Shown here one piece after another: positions 8,032-22,500 of a DNA stretch of 64,000 nt. The notes beneath the pieces are model-generated. The model worked only from the letters and a program-made list of their open reading frames with translations. It had not been told where the DNA came from and searched no databases. Position 1 is the first letter of the stretch, and every line of letters begins with the position of its first letter. Where the stretch lies: contig OX352773.1 in assembly GCA_947095535.1 (NCBI GenBank), forward strand, positions 107,429,685-107,493,684, in the 5' to 3' direction. This stretch comes from Poecilobothrus nobilitatus (Eukaryota > Arthropoda > Insecta > Diptera > Dolichopodidae). The translations under genes were made by a program, and so were the position numbers.

Positions 8032-11000
8032 TTGTTGTTTTATTTTTACAAATATTTATTAATTTTTTGCAGAGTATAACACACCTAATAACACATCTTC
8101 AATTGTTTTTCATTTAAAATTACTTTAAACTAAAATACAAATAAGTTGAATATCTGCATTTTATTTGTTACAATAATTTATGTTACTATACTATCACAAC
8201 AAGATCATTGCACTTACTTGTTCTACATTATCTAGTTGACCTTGTCTATTATTTAAGAAAGCGTTTTCCGGAAATTAAATATGCCGGTATCACGATACTA
8301 GGTTAAGTCGTTGAACTTGGGGAAGCTTTTTCCGGAAATTAATTGTTACGGTATCATGATATTTGATCACATTTGCATAAATATTTTCCCACGCTCAAGT
8401 GGCATGTATACTACTGATGTATGTAAGTTATCTATCCTGTAAACTTAAATTCATAAATATAAATTCCGTTTTTTCTATATTGTGTACTTAAATTGCTCTG
8501 TCAAATAAACAAAAATGTCAAATTACAATTCTTACATTTATATATATTTTTTCTTCATATAATTTTTACTGTCGCATAATTGCAACTAGTTATTTCAAAC
8601 TGTACATGATAAAATATTATCTACCTGTACAAATTATTTATAACATAAAAGTACAGCTATAATTGGGACATTACTGAGTAAAGTTTATACCTATAAAACA
8701 TAAAATTATTTAAATTAGCTGTCAATACAAAATTATGTTTTAAATTAAGTTATTATGTAAATTTAAAAATTAAGTTAAAGTAAATTATTGTGTTTTTTTA
8801 TTTATTTTTTTCTCTTCATCCATACTTCTTCTATTAATATTTAGATAACATTAATATCTTAATAATTTTATGGTCAAACGCTGCTATATCACATGGCTCA
8901 ACATTAATATTATGTATCTTGTTACAGAGATTGGTGATCACGTCGTCGATTAATGTGGCTTATTCTGGGCTTCCTTATTTTCGTATTATTGATTGTTTCA
9001 ATAGTTTATAAAGTTTTTTATTCAACCAGTAAATTTTTTTCTTAATTAATTACTTTGAATCTGTTATTGATTTGTTTTAATTTACACAAAAATTTCATGT
9101 TTAAAATGTTATTTAGTTCATTTAAATTTTTTTATAGTTTGTAATTAGTTAAACTTTACTCCTTCAGGTCTCATTAATAATTAATTTACAAAAAAGTTCT
9201 TTATTTGGCAAAATCTACTTGCATTTTTGTTGTCGCAAACATATGTTGTTACGCGTGACTTTTATTTCCCAGGTAAACATATGTTTATTACGCGTTTGAA
9301 TTTTTTTCCCAGCTAGGTAAATAATTATTCGGCAAGTTAATAACTTTTTAATAAAAATTGCGAAATTATTTTGAATTGATGAGAAATAAATTTTAATTTG
9401 TTTCCTAGGTAAATAAATGATGATTCGCAAAATTCAAACTGTACATTTTTTTAGCAGATTCAATATTATTAATGTTAAGTTTGTTTTATATTTGTTTACA
9501 GTTTTTATTACCTTTACTTGTAATATTTTTGAATAAACCTACATATGTACATTATTTATAGACGTATGTAAGTTATTCATCCTGTAAACTTAAATTCATA
9601 CATTATAAATTCCGTTTTTTCTATATTACATAAATTGCTCTGTTAAATAAACAAAAGTGTCAAATTACAATTCTTACATTTATATATTTTTTTTCTTCAC
9701 ATAATTTTTACTGTCCCATAATTGTAACTAGTTATTTCCAAATGTACAAAATATGATAAAATATTATCTACCTGTACAAATTATTTATAAAATAAAAGTA
9801 CAGCTATAATTGGGTCATTATATATATTTTTGAGTAAATTGAGTATAGTTTATACCTATAAAACATAAAATTATTTAAATTAGCTGTCAATACAAAATTA
9901 TGTTTTAAACTAAGTTGTTATGTAAATTAAAAAATTAAGTTGAAGTAAATTATTGTATTTTTTTTTATTATTTTTTTTCTTTTCAGTGCTTGTGAACCTA
10001 AATTTGGCGCAGTCTGTATAATTTCCGACGGTAAAACAGCTTTCTCTATCTCGTAAATGAAAAAAATTCTCTATTTTTTATTTACTTGTAATATTTTTGA
10101 ATAAACCTACATATGTACATTATTTATAGACGTATGTAAGTTATCTATCCTGTAAACTTAAATTCATAAATTATAAATTCTGTTTTTTCTATATTACCTA
10201 AATAGCTCTGTCAAATAAACAAAAGTGTCAAATTACAATTCTTACAGTTATATATTTTTTTCCTTCATATAATTTTTACTGTCGCATAATTGCAACTAGT
10301 TATTTCCAACTTTACAAAATATGATAAAATATTATCTACCTGTACAAATTATTTATAAAATAAAAGTACAGCTATAATTGGGTCATTATATATATTTTTG
10401 AGTAAATTGAGTATAGTTTATACCTATAAAACATAAAATTATTTAAATTAGCTGTCAATACAAAATTATGTTTTAAACTAAGTTGTTATGTAAATTAAAA
10501 AATTAAGTTAAAGTAATTTAGTGTGTTTTTTTTATTTATTTTTTTCTTTTCAGCCATACTTCTTCTATTAATATTTAGATACTATTAATGTCTTAATGAC
10601 TTTATGGACAAACGCCGCTATATGACATAGCTCAACATTAATATTATGTATCTTGTTACAGAGATTGGTGATCACATCGTCGATTAATGTTGCTTATTTG
10701 TAGTTCTGGTTACATTCGTGTTATCAAGGTTGTTAACAATAAGGGCTGTAACTTTATGTCGTATCAATGTATTTAACGTGCAATATATTACGTGCACTAA
10801 TTTATGTAGACATCTATAATTTATATAGATGTTTTAAATTAAGTTATTATGTAAATTGAAAAATTAAGTTAAGGTAAATAATTGTGTTTTGTTTTTATTT
10901 TCAGTGCTTGTGAACCTAAATTTGGCCCAGTCTGTATAATTTCCGACGGTAAAACAGCTTTCTGTATCTCGTAATTGAAAAAATTCTCTATTTTTTATGG

Positions 11001-14000
11001 ATATGATTATTTCATTATTTATCCAACAGTTTGATCTAGACATGCATGAGCGAGTTCTAGTTGAGTCTGATTCGGCTCTTTTTAGTATTTCAATTAATGT
11101 TTCAATTTTTACGTTCGTTAACCGATATCTGGCAATTTAGTTCATGTTCCTATAGTCAACCACGTTGTAGTTAGTCAATAACATACCAGTAATATCTTAT
11201 TGATTTTATGGTCAAACGCCGCTATATCACATACATAGATATTATGTATCTTGTTACAGAAATTGGTGATCACGTCGTCGATTAATGTGGCTGATTTGAA
11301 GTTCTGGTAACATTCGTGTTATCAATGATGTTAACAATAAGGGATGTAGTACTCTATGTCTTATCAATGTATTTAATAGACGTGCAATATATTACGTGCA
11401 CTAATTTATATAGACGTGCAATAATTTTGCATTCGTCAGTGTTATCAACATTTGCATTTTGCGCTATTGTTGATTCCATCAGCAGGATATCTGATTCAAA
11501 TTCTTCTTCAACGCGTGTTAATCTTATTCTGGGTTTCCTTATTTTCGTATTATTATTACATATATAAATTCATATGTGCCAATAGTTTATAAAGTTTTTT
11601 AGTCAACCAGTAAAATTTTTTTTTAATTATTTATTTTGAATCTGTTATTGATTTGTTTTAATTTACACAAAAATTTCATGTGTAAAATGTTATTTAGTTC
11701 ATTTTAATTTTTTATATAGTTTGTAATTAGTTAAACTTTATTCCTTCATGTCTCATTAATAACTAATTTATAAAATAGTACTTTTACAATATTTGGCATA
11801 TTCTACTTGCATTTTCGCTGACGCAAACATATGTTGTTACGCGTGACTTTTATTTCGTAGGTAAACATATGTTTATTACGCGTTTGAAATTTTTCTCAGG
11901 TAAGTAATTAATTATTCGGCATGTTAATAACTTTTTAATAAAAATTGGGAATTTATTTTGAATTGATGAAAAATAAGTTTTAATTTGTTTCCTAGGTAAA
12001 TAAATGATGATTCGTAAAATTCAAACTGTACATTTTTTTTTAGCAGATTCAATATTATAAATGTTATGTTTGTTTTATATTTGTTTACAGTTTATTGCCT
12101 TTACTTGTAATATTTTTGAATAAACCTACATATGTACATTATTTATAGAAGTATGTAAGTTATCTATCCTGTAAACTTAAATTCATAAATTATAAATTCC
12201 GTTTTTTCTATATTATCTAAATTGCTCTGTCAAATAAACAAAAGTGTCAAATTTCAATTCTTACATTTATATATTTTTTTGTTGTTTTATTTTTACAAAT
12301 ATTTATTAATTTTTTGCAGAGTATAACACACCTTATAACACACCTTCAATTGTTTTTCATTTAAAATTACTTTAAACTAAAATACAAATAAGTTGAATAT
12401 CTGCATTTTATTTGTTACAATAATTTATGTTACTATACTATCACAACAAGATCATCGCACTTACTTGTTCTACATTATCTAGTTGACCTTGTCTATTATT
12501 TAAGAAAGCGTTTTCCGGAAATTAAATATGCCGGTATCACGATACTAGGTTAAGTCGTTGAACTTGGGGAAGCTTTTTCCGGAAATTAATTGTGACGGTA
12601 TCATGATACTTGATCACATTTGAATAAATATTTTCCCACGCTCAAGTGGCATGCATACTACTGATGTATGTAAGTTATCTATAATGTAAACTTAAATTCA
12701 TAAATATAAATTCCGTTTTTTCTATATTGTGTACTTAAATTGCTCTGTCAAATAAACAAAAATGTCAAATTACAATTTTTACATTTATATATATTTTTTC
12801 TTCATATAATTTTTACTGTCGCATAATTGCAACTAGTTATTTCAAACTGTACATGATAAAATATTATCTACCTGTACAAATTATTTATAACATAAAAGTA
12901 CAGCTATAATTGGGACATTACTGAGTAAAGTTTATACCTATAAAACATAAAATTATTTAAATTAGCTGTCAATACAAAATTAAGTTTTAAATTAAGTTAT
13001 TATGTAAATTTAAAAATTAAGTTAAAGTAAATTATTGTGTTTTTTTTATTTATTTTTTTCTCTTCATCCATACTTCTTCTATTAATATTTAGATACCATT
13101 AATATCTTAATAATTTTATGGTCAAACGCTGCTATATCACATGGCTCAACATTAATATTATGTATCTTGTTACAGAGATTGGTGATCACGTCGTCGATTA
13201 ATGTGGCTTATTCTGGGCTTCCTTATTTTCGTATTATTGATTGTTTCAATAGTTTATAAAGTTTTTTATTCAACCAGTAAATTTTTTTCTTAATTAATTA
13301 CTTTGAATCTGTTATTGATTTGTTTTAATTTACATAAAAATTTCATGTTTAAAATGTTATTTAGTTCATTTAAATTTTTTTTATAGTTTGTAATTAGTTA
13401 AACTTTACTCCTTCAGGTCTCATTAATAATTAATTTACAAAAAAAGTTCTTTATTTGGCAAAATCTACTTGCATTTTTGTTGTCGCAAACATATGTTGTT
13501 ACGCGTGACTTTTATTTCCCTAAACATATGTTTATTACGCGTTTGAATTTTTTTCCCAGCTAGGTAAATAATTATTCGGCAAGTTAATAACTTTTTAATA
13601 AAAATTGCGAAATTATTTTGAATTGATGAGAAATAAATTTTAATTTGTTTCCTAGGTAAATAAATGATGATTCGCAAAATTCAAACTGTACATTTTTTTA
13701 GCAGATTCAATATTATTAATGTTAAGTTTGTTTTATATTTGTTTACAGTTTTTATTACCTTTACTTGTAATATTTTTGAATAAACCTACATATGTACATT
13801 ATTTATAGACGTATGTAAGTTATCCATCCTGTAAACTTAAATTCATAAATTATAAATTCCGTTTTTTCTATATTACCTAAATGGCTCTGTTAAATAAACA
13901 AAAGTGTCAAATTACAATTCTTACATTTATATATTTTTTTTCTTCACATAATTTTTACTGTCGCATAATTGTAACTAGTTATTTCCAAATGTATAAAATA

Positions 14001-16509
14001 TGATAAAATATTATCCACCTGTACAAATTATTTATAAAACAAAAGTACAGCTATAATTGGGTCATTACTGAGTAAAGTTTATACCTATAAAACATAGAAT
14101 TATTTAAATTAGCTGTCAATACAAAATTGTGTTTTAAATTAAGTTATTATGTAAATTAAAAAATTAAGTTAAAGTAAATTATTGTATTTTTTTTTATTAT
14201 TTTTTTTCTTTTCAGTGCTTGTGAACCTAAATTTGGCGCAGTCTGTATAATTTCCGACGGTAAAACAGCTTTCTGTATCTCGTAAATGAAAAAAATTCTC
14301 TATTTTTTATTTACTTGTAATATTTTTGAATAAACCTACATATGTACATTATTTATAGACGTATGTAAGTTATCTATCCTGTAAACTTAAATTCATAAAT
14401 TATAAATTCCGTTTTTTCTATATTACCTAAATAGCTCTGTCAAATAAACAAAAGTGTCAAATTACAATTCTTACAGTTATATATTTTTTTCCTTCATATA
14501 ATTTTTACTGTCGCATAATTGCAACTAGTTATTTCCAACTTTACAAAATATGATAAAATATTATCTACCTGTACAAATTATTTATAAAATAAAAGTACAG
14601 CTATAATTGGGTCATTATATATATTTTTGAGTAAATTGAGTATAGTTTATACCTATAAAACATAAAATTATTTAAATTAGCTGTCAATACAAAATTATGT
14701 TTTAAACTAAGTTGTTATGTAAATTAAAAAATTAAGTTAATGTAATTTAGTGTGTTTTTTTTATTTATTTTTTTCTTTTCAGCCATACTTCTTCTATTAA
14801 TATTTAGATACTATTAATGTCTTAATGACTTTATGGACAAACGCCGCTATATGACATAGCTCAACATTAATATTATGTATCTTGTTACAGAGATTGGTGA
14901 TCACATCGTCGATTAATGTGGCTTATTTGTAGTTCTGGTTACATTCGTGTTATCAAGGTTGTTAACAATAAGGGCTGTAACTCTATGTCGTATCAATGTA
15001 TTTAACGTGCAATATATTACGTGCACTAATTTATATAGACATCTATAATTTATATAGATGTTTTAAATTAAGTTATTATGTAAATTGAAAAATTAAGTTA
15101 AGGTAAATTATTGTGTTTTTTTTTATTTTCAGTGCTTGTGAACCTAAATTTGGCCCAGTCTGTATAATTTCCGACGGTAAAACAGCTTTCTGTATCTCGT
15201 AATTGAAAAAATTCTCTATTTTTTATGGGTATGATTATTTCATTATTTATCCAACAGTTTGATCTAGACATGCATGAGCGAGTTCTAGTTGAGTCTGATT
15301 CGGCTCTTTTTAGTATTTCAATTAATGTTTTAATTTTTACGTTCGTTAACCGATATCTGGCGATTTAGTTCATGTTCCTATAGTCAACCACGTTGTAGTT
15401 AGTCAATAACATACCAGTAATATCTTATTGATTTTATGGTCAAACGCCGCTATATCACATACATAAATATTATGTATCTTGTTACAGAGATTGGTGATCA
15501 CGTCATCGATTAATGTGGCTGATTTGAAGTTCTGGTAACATTCGTGTTATCAATGATGTTAACAATAAGGGATGTAGTACTCTATGTCGTATCAATGTAT
15601 TTAATAGACGTGCAATATATTACGTGCACTAATTTATATAGACGTGCAATAATTTTGCATTCGTCAGTGTTATCAACATTTGCATTTTGCGCTATTGTTG
15701 ATTCCATCAGCAGGATATCTGATTCAAATTCTTCTTCAACGCGTGTTAATCTTATTCTGGGTTTCCTTATTTTCGTATTATTATTACATATATAAATTCA
15801 TATGTGCCAATAGTTTATAAAGTTTTTTATTCAACCAGTAAAATTTTTTTTTAATTATTTATTTTGAATCTGTTATTGATTTGTTTTAATTTACACAAAA
15901 ATTTCATGTGTAAAATGTTATTTAGTTCATTTTAATTTTTTTTATAGTTTGTAATTAGTTAAACTTTATTCCTTCAGGTCTCATTAATAACTAATTTATA
16001 AAAAAGTACTTTTACAATATTTGGTAAATTCTACTTGCATTTTCGCTGACGCAAACATATGTTGTTACGCGTGAATTTTATTTCCCAGGTAAACATATGT
16101 TTATTACGCGTTTGAAATTTTTTCCCAGGTAAGTAATTAATTATTCGGCATGTTAATAACTTTTTAATAAAAATTGGGAATTTATTTTGAATTGATGAAA
16201 AATAAGTTTTAATTTGTTTCCTAGGTAAATAAATGATGATTCGTAAAATTCAAACTGTACATTTTTTTTTAGCAGATTCAATATTATAATTGTTATGTTT
16301 GTTTTATATTTGTTTACAGTTTATTGCCTTTACTTGTAATATTTTTGAATAAACCTACATATGTACATTATTTATAGAAGTATGTAAGTTATCTATCCCC
16401 TAAACTTAAATTCATAAATTATAAATTCCGTTTTTTCTATATTATCTAAATTGCTCTGCCAAATAAACAAAAGTGTCAAATTACAATTCTTACATTTATA
16501 TATTTTTTT
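8032..16509 (+). repeat. Satellite, two higher-order units of about 4.24 kb
   Basis: Unit one spans 8032-12281 and unit two 12282-16509. Each starts with the 300-bp module (tttattaattttttgcag) and repeats the same series of sub-blocks in order; matching points such as 9215/13465 and 11316/15544 are offset 4228-4250. Small indels distinguish them. Inside each unit the basic monomer appears in full and shortened forms: an A block (ttccgttttttctatatt to aagtaaattattgtg), a B block after tttcag, a block ending in a hydrophobic short frame, and a D block with a doubled ACGCGT motif. The many frames of 65-116 codons in this array are not treated as genes (see rejected items). Confidence 0.85.
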
Positions 16510-19500
16510 GTTGTTTTATTTTTACAAATATTTATTAATTTTTTGCAGAGTATAACACACCTTATAACACACCTTCAATTGTTTTTCATTTAAAATTACT
16601 TTAAACTAAAATACAAATAAGTTGAATATCTGCATTTTATTTGTTACAATAATTTATGTTACTATACTATCACAACAAGATCATTGCACTTACTTGTTCT
16701 ACATTATCTAGTTGACCTTGTCTATTATTTAAGAAAGCGTTTTCCGGAAATTAAATATGCCGGTATCACGATACTAGGTTAAGTCGTTGAACTTGGGGAA
16801 GCTTTTTCCGGAAATTAATTGTGACGGTATCATGATACTTGATCACATTTGCATAAATATTTTCCCACGCTCAAGTGGCATGTATACTACTGATGTATGT
16901 AAGTTATCTATAATGTAAACTTAAATTCATAAATATAAATTCCGTTTTTTCTATATTGTGTAAATTGCTCTGTCAAATAAACAAAAATGTCAAATTACAA
17001 TTTTTACATTTATATATATTTTTTCTTCATATAATTTTTACTGTCGCATAATTGCAACTAGTTATTTCAAACTGTACATGATAAAATATTATCTACCTGT
17101 ACAAATTATTTATAACATAAAACTACAGCTATAATTGGGACATTACTGAGTAAAGTTTATACCTATAAAACATAAAATTATTTAAATTAGCTGTCAATAC
17201 AAAATTATGTTTTAAATTAAGTTATTATGTAAATTTAAAAATTAAGTTAAAGTAAATTATTGTGTTTTTTTTATTTATTTTTTTCTCTTCATCCATACTT
17301 CTTCTATTAATATTTAGATACCATTAATATCTTAATAATTTTATGGTCAAACGCTGCTATATCACATGGCTCAACATTAATATTATGTATCTTGTTACAG
17401 AGATTGGTGATCACGTCGTCGATTAATGTGGCTTATTCTGGGCTTCCTTATTTTCGTATTATTGATTGTTTCAATAGTTTATAAAGTTTTTTATTCAACC
17501 AGTAAATTTTTTTCTTAATTAATTACTTTGAATCTGTTATTGATTTGTTTTAATTTACACAAAAATTTCATGTTTAAAATGTTATTTAGTTCATTTAAAT
17601 TTTTTTTATAGTTTGTAATTAGTTAAACTTTACTCCTTCAGGTCTCATTAATAATTAATTTACAAAAAAAAGTTCTTTATTTGGCAAAATCTACTTACAT
17701 TTTTGTTGTCGCAAACATATGTTGTTACGCGTGACTTTTATTTCCCAGGTAAACATATGTTTATTACGCGTTTGAATTTTTTTCCCAGCTAGGTAAATAA
17801 TTATTCGGCAAGTTAATAACTTTTTAATAAAAATTGCGAAATTATTTTGAATTGATGAGAAATAAATTTTAATTTGTTTCCTAGGTAAATAAATGATGAT
17901 TCGCAAAATTCAAACTGTACATTTTTTTAGCAGATTCAATATTATTAATGTTAAGTTTGTTTTATATTTGTTTACAGTTTTTATTACCTTTACTTGTAAT
18001 ATTTTTGAATAAACCTACATATGTACATTATTTATAGACGTATGTAAGTTATCTATCATGTAAACTTAAATTCATAAATTATAAATTCCGTTTTTTCTAT
18101 ATTACCTAAATTGCTCTGTCAAATAAACAAAAGTGTCAAATTACAATTCTTACATTTATATATTTTTTTTTCTTCATACAATTATGTTTTAAATTAAGTT
18201 GTTATGTAAATTAAAAAATTAAGTTAAAGTAAATTAGTGTGTTTTTTTATTTATTTTTTTCTTTTCAGCCATACTTCTTCTATTAATATTTAGATACTAT
18301 TAATATCTTAATGACTTTATGGTCAAACGCCGCTATATCACATAGCTCAACATTAATATTATGTATCTTGTTACAGAGTTTGGTGATCACATCGTCGAGT
18401 ACTGTGGCTGACTTGTAGTTCTGGTTACATTCGTGTTATCAAGGATGTTAACAATAAGGGCTGTAACTCTATGTCGTATCAATGCATTTAACGTGCAATA
18501 TATTACGTGCACTAATTTATATAGACGTGCAATAATTTTGTATTCGTCAGTGTTATTTACATTTGCATTTTGCGCTATTATTGATTCCTTCAGCAGGACA
18601 TCTGATTCAAATTCTTCTTTAATTTTTGCTGTCGCATAATTTCAACTAGTTATTTCCAACTGTACAAAATATGATAAAATATTATCCACCTGTACAAATT
18701 ATTTATGAAATAAAAGTACAGCTATAATTGTGTCATTACTGAGTAAAGTTTATACCTATAAAACATAAAATTATTTAAATTAGCTGTCAATACAAAATTA
18801 TGTTTTAAATTAAGTTATTATGTATATTAAAAAATTAAGTTAAGGTAAATTATTGTGTTTTTTTTTATTTTCAGTGCTTGTGAACCTAAATTTGGCGCAG
18901 TCGGTATAATTGCCGACGGTAAAACAGCTTTCTGTATCTCGTAATTGAAAAAATTCTCTATTTTTTATGGATATGATTATTTCATTATTTATCCAACAGT
19001 TTTATATAGACAGGCATGAGCGAGTTCTAGTTGAGTGTGATTTGTCTCTTTTTAGTATTTCAATTAATGTTTCAATTTTTACGTTCGTTAACCGATTTCT
19101 GGCGATTTAGTTCATGTTCCTATAGTCAACCACGTTGTAGTTAGTCAATAAAATACCAGTAATATCTTAATGATTTTATGGTCAAACGCCGCTATATCAC
19201 ATACATTAATATTATGTATCTTGTTACATAGATTGGTGATCACGTCGTCGATTAATGTGGCTGATTTGTAGTTCTGGTAACATTCATGTTATCAAGGATG
19301 TTAACAATAAGGGATGTAGTACTCTACGTCGTATCAATGTATTTAATTGACGTGCAATATATTACGTGCACTAATTTATATAGACGTGCAATAATTTTGC
19401 ATTCGTCAGTGTTATCTACATTTGCATTTTGCGCTATTATTGATTCCATCAGCAGGACATCTGATTCAAATTCTTCTTCAACGCGTGTTAATCTTATTCT

Positions 19501-22500
19501 GGGTTTCCTTATTTTCGTATTATTGATTGTTCCAATAGTTTATAAAGTTTTTTATTCAACCAGGAAATTTTTTTTTTAATTATTGATTTTGAATCTGTTA
19601 TTGATTTGTTTTAATTTACACAAAAATTTCATATGTATATAAATTCATATGTGCCAATAGTTTATAAAGTTTTTTATTCAACCAGTAAAATTTTTTTTTA
19701 ATTATTTATTTTGAATCTGTTATTGATTTGTTTTAATTTACACAAAAATTTCATATGTAAAATGTATTTAGTTCATTTTAATTTTTTATAGTTTGTAATT
19801 AGTTAAACTTTATTCCTTCAGGTCTCATTAATAATTAATTTACAAAAAAGTTCTTTTAAAATATTTGGCAAATTCTACTGGTATTTTCGCTGACGCAAAC
19901 ATATGTTGTTACACTTGACTTTTATTTCGCAGGTAAACATATGTTTATTACGCGTTTGAAATTTGTTGCCCAGGTAAGTAAATAATTATTCGGCAAGTTA
20001 ATAACTTTTTAATAAAATTGGGAAATTATTTTGAATTGATGAAAAATAAGTTTTAATTTGTTTCCTAGGTAAATAAATGATGATTCGTAAAATTCAAACT
20101 GTACATTTTTTTTTAGCAGATTCAATATTATTAATGTTATGTTTGTTTTATATTTGTTTACAGTTTATTGCCTTTACTTGTAATATTTTTGAATAAACCT
20201 ACATATGTACATTATTTATAGACGTATGTAAGTTATCTATCCTGTAAACTTAAATTCATAAATTATAAATTCCGTTTTTTCTATATTACCTAAATTGCTC
20301 TGTCAAATAAACAAAAGTGTCAAATTACAATTCTTACATTTATATATTTTTTTTCTTCATATAATTTTTAATGTCGCATAATTGCAACTAGTAATTTCCA
20401 ACTGTACAAAATATGATAAAATATTATCTACCTGTACAAATTATTTATAAAATAAAAGTACAGCTATAATTGGGTTATTATATATATTTTTGATTAAAGT
20501 TTATACCTATAAAACATAAAATTATTTAAATTAGCTGTCAATACAAAATTATGTTTTAAATTAAGTTGTTATGTAAATTGAAAAATTAAGTTAAAGTACA
20601 TTAGTGTGTTTTTTTTATTTATTTTTTTCTTTGAGCCATACTTCTTCTATTAATATTTAGATACTATTAATATCTTAATGACTTTATGGTCAAACGCCGT
20701 TATATGACATAGCTCAACATTAATATTATGTATCTTGTTACAGAGATTGGTGATCACATTGTCGATTAATGTTGCTGATTTGTAGTTCTGGTTACATTCG
20801 TGTTATCAAGGATGTTAATAAGGGCTGTAACTCTATGTCGTATCAATGTATTTAACGTGCAATATATTACGTGCACTAATTTATGTAGACGTGCAATAAT
20901 TTTGTATTCGTCAGTGTTATTTGTATTTTGCGCTATTATTAATTCCATCAGCAGCACATCTGATTCAAATTCTTCTGTAATTTTTAATGTCGCATAATTG
21001 CAACTAGTTATTTCCAACTGTACAAAATATGATAAAATATTATCCACCTGTACAAATTATTTATGAAATAAAATTACAGCTATAATTGGGTCATTACTGA
21101 GTAAAGTTTATACCTATAAAACATAAAATTATTTAAATTAGCTGTCAATACAAAATTATGTTTTAAATTAAGTTAATATGTAAATTGAAAAATTAAGTTA
21201 AAGTGAATTATTTTGTTTTTTTTATTTATGTTTTTTAATTTTCAGTGCTTGTGAACCTAAATTTGGCGCAGTCGGTATAATTGCAGCTTTCTGTATCTGG
21301 TAATTGAAAAAATTCTCTATTTTTTATGGATATGATTATTTCATTATTTCTCCAACAATTTGATCTAGAATGCATGAGCGAGTTCTAGTTGAGTCTGATT
21401 TGGCTCTTTTTAGTATTTCAATTAATGTTTCAATTTTTACGTTCGTTAACCGATTTCTGGCGATTTAGTTCATGTTCCCATAGTCAACCACGTTGTAGTT
21501 AGTCAATAACATACCATTAATATCTTAATGACTCTATGGTCAAACGCCGCAATATCGCATAGCTCAACATTAATATTATCTATCTTGTTACAGAGATTGG
21601 TGATCACGTCGTCGATTAATGTGGCTGATTTGTAGTTCTGGTAACATTCGTGTTATCAAGAATGTTAACAATAAGGGATGTAGTACTCTATGTCGTATCA
21701 ATGTATTTAATGGACGTGCAATATATTACGTGCACTAATTTATACAGACGTGCAATAATTTTGCATTCGTTAGTGTTATCTACATTTGCATTTTGCGCTA
21801 TTATTAATTCCATCAGCAGGACATCTGATTCAAATTCTTCTTCAACGCGTGTTAATCTTATTCTGGGTTTCCTTATTTTCGTTTTATTGATTGTTCCAAT
21901 AGTTTATAAAGTTTTTTATTCAACCAGGAAATTTTTTTTTAATTATTGTAATTAGTTAAACTTTATTCCTTCAGGTCTCATTAATAACTAATTTATAAAA
22001 AAGTACTTTTACAATATTTGGTAAATTCTACTTGCATTTTCGCTGACGCAAACATATGTTGTTACGCGTGAATTTTATTTCCCAGGTAAACATATGTTTA
22101 TTACGCGTTTGAAATTTTTTCCCAGGTAAGTAATTAATTATTCGGCATGTTAATAACTTTTTAATAAAAATTGGGAATTTATTTTGAATTGATGAAAAAT
22201 AAGTTTTAATTTGTTTCCTAGGTAAATAAATGATGATTCGTAAAATTCAAACTGTACACTTAAATTCATAAATTATAAATTCCGTTTTTTCTATATTACC
22301 TAAATTGCTCTGTCAAATAAACAAAAGTGTCAAATTACAATTCTTACATTTATATATTTTTTTTCTTCATATAATTTTTAATGTCGCATAATTGCAACTA
22401 GTAATTTCCAACTGTACAAAATATGATAAAATATTATCTACCTGTACAAATTATTTATAACATAAAACTACAGCTATAATTGGGACATTACTGAGTAAAG

